This document shows, in pieces, positions 8,215 through 8,396 of a stretch of 8,396 nt of DNA. The notes below the pieces were generated by a model. It had not been told where the DNA came from. It did no database searches and was given only the letters and a program-made list of their open reading frames with translations. This DNA comes from Desulfuromonadales bacterium C00003107 (GTDB lineage: Bacteria > Desulfobacterota > Desulfuromonadia > Desulfuromonadales > Syntrophotaleaceae): positions 1-8,396 of the forward strand of contig MAXT01000148.1 of the NCBI GenBank assembly GCA_001751225.1, in the 5' to 3' direction. How positions within the stretch are numbered: the first letter of the stretch is position 1; every line of letters begins with the position of its first letter. A program made the position numbers and the translations under genes.

Positions 8215-8396
8215 ATGGAACATCCGCCCCTGCATGCCATCCGAAATATCGGAATCATTTCTCATATCGATGCCGGCAAGACCACTGTCTCTGAACGGGT
8301 GCTCTACTATACCGGCAAGAGCCACAAAATGGGCGAGGTACATGACGGGGCTGCGGTCATGGACTGGATGGAACAGGAGCAGGAGCGGGGTATCAC
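8215..8396 (+). CDS. fusA: Elongation factor G, N-terminal fragment
   Basis: EF-G is the GTPase that drives translocation on the ribosome and, with RRF, ribosome recycling. The first 60 codons are present and the gene runs off the right edge. They show [14 protein letters not shown] (residues 11-24, P-loop with Lys22 and Thr23) and [11 protein letters not shown] (50-60), which leads into the switch I Thr. Both are hallmarks of EF-G rather than EF-Tu, LepA or TypA. Upstream lies a hydrolase gene rather than rpsL-rpsG, so this is probably not the str-operon copy. Deltaproteobacteria often carry extra EF-G paralogues, and it could be one of those. Paralogue type cannot be decided from 60 residues. 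Confidence 0.93.
   Translation, partial: MEHPPLHAIRNIGIISHIDAGKTTVSERVLYYTGKSHKMGEVHDGAAVMDWMEQEQERGI

Overview
The window looks like chromosomal DNA of a deltaproteobacterium in the Desulfuromonadales (Desulfuromonas/Pelobacter/Geobacter relatives). This is inferred from the split-type histidine enzyme subunit HisZ beside purA, the long-form SerA, the moderately high GC content, and an apparently stand-alone elongation factor G gene. No genome comparison was possible, so the placement is tentative.

Left edge (1-378): the 3' end of a transposase gene and the right end of an insertion sequence, probably of the ISNCY/IS1202 group. It lies just downstream of, and convergent with, rnhA. A run of G-tracts able to form a G-quadruplex abuts the inferred element end.

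Main block (416-7188, all minus strand). In transcription order it reads pepA (leucyl aminopeptidase), serA (D-3-phosphoglycerate dehydrogenase), hisZ (regulatory subunit of ATP phosphoribosyltransferase), purA (adenylosuccinate synthetase), tRNA-Lys(TTT), tRNA-Glu(TTC) and rnhA (ribonuclease HI). pepA, serA and the tRNA pair each have a recognisable sigma70-type promoter. The tRNA pair ends in a strong intrinsic terminator. serA, hisZ and purA cover the first steps of serine, histidine and AMP synthesis and may be co-transcribed, with a small GC hairpin between serA and hisZ.

Right block (7365-8396, plus strand, divergent from pepA): a PhnP-like metallo-beta-lactamase-fold hydrolase followed closely by the first 60 codons of an EF-G gene that runs off the window.

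Most of the window is housekeeping sequence. The observation most worth following is that SerA has Val at the position of the catalytic Arg of the 2-hydroxyacid dehydrogenase family, and an extra Arg two residues after the catalytic His. The hisZ start codon also deserves correction: a TTG with a good ribosome binding site fits better than the upstream ATG, which sits inside a hairpin. I saw no CRISPR array, phage, defence system or biosynthetic cluster.
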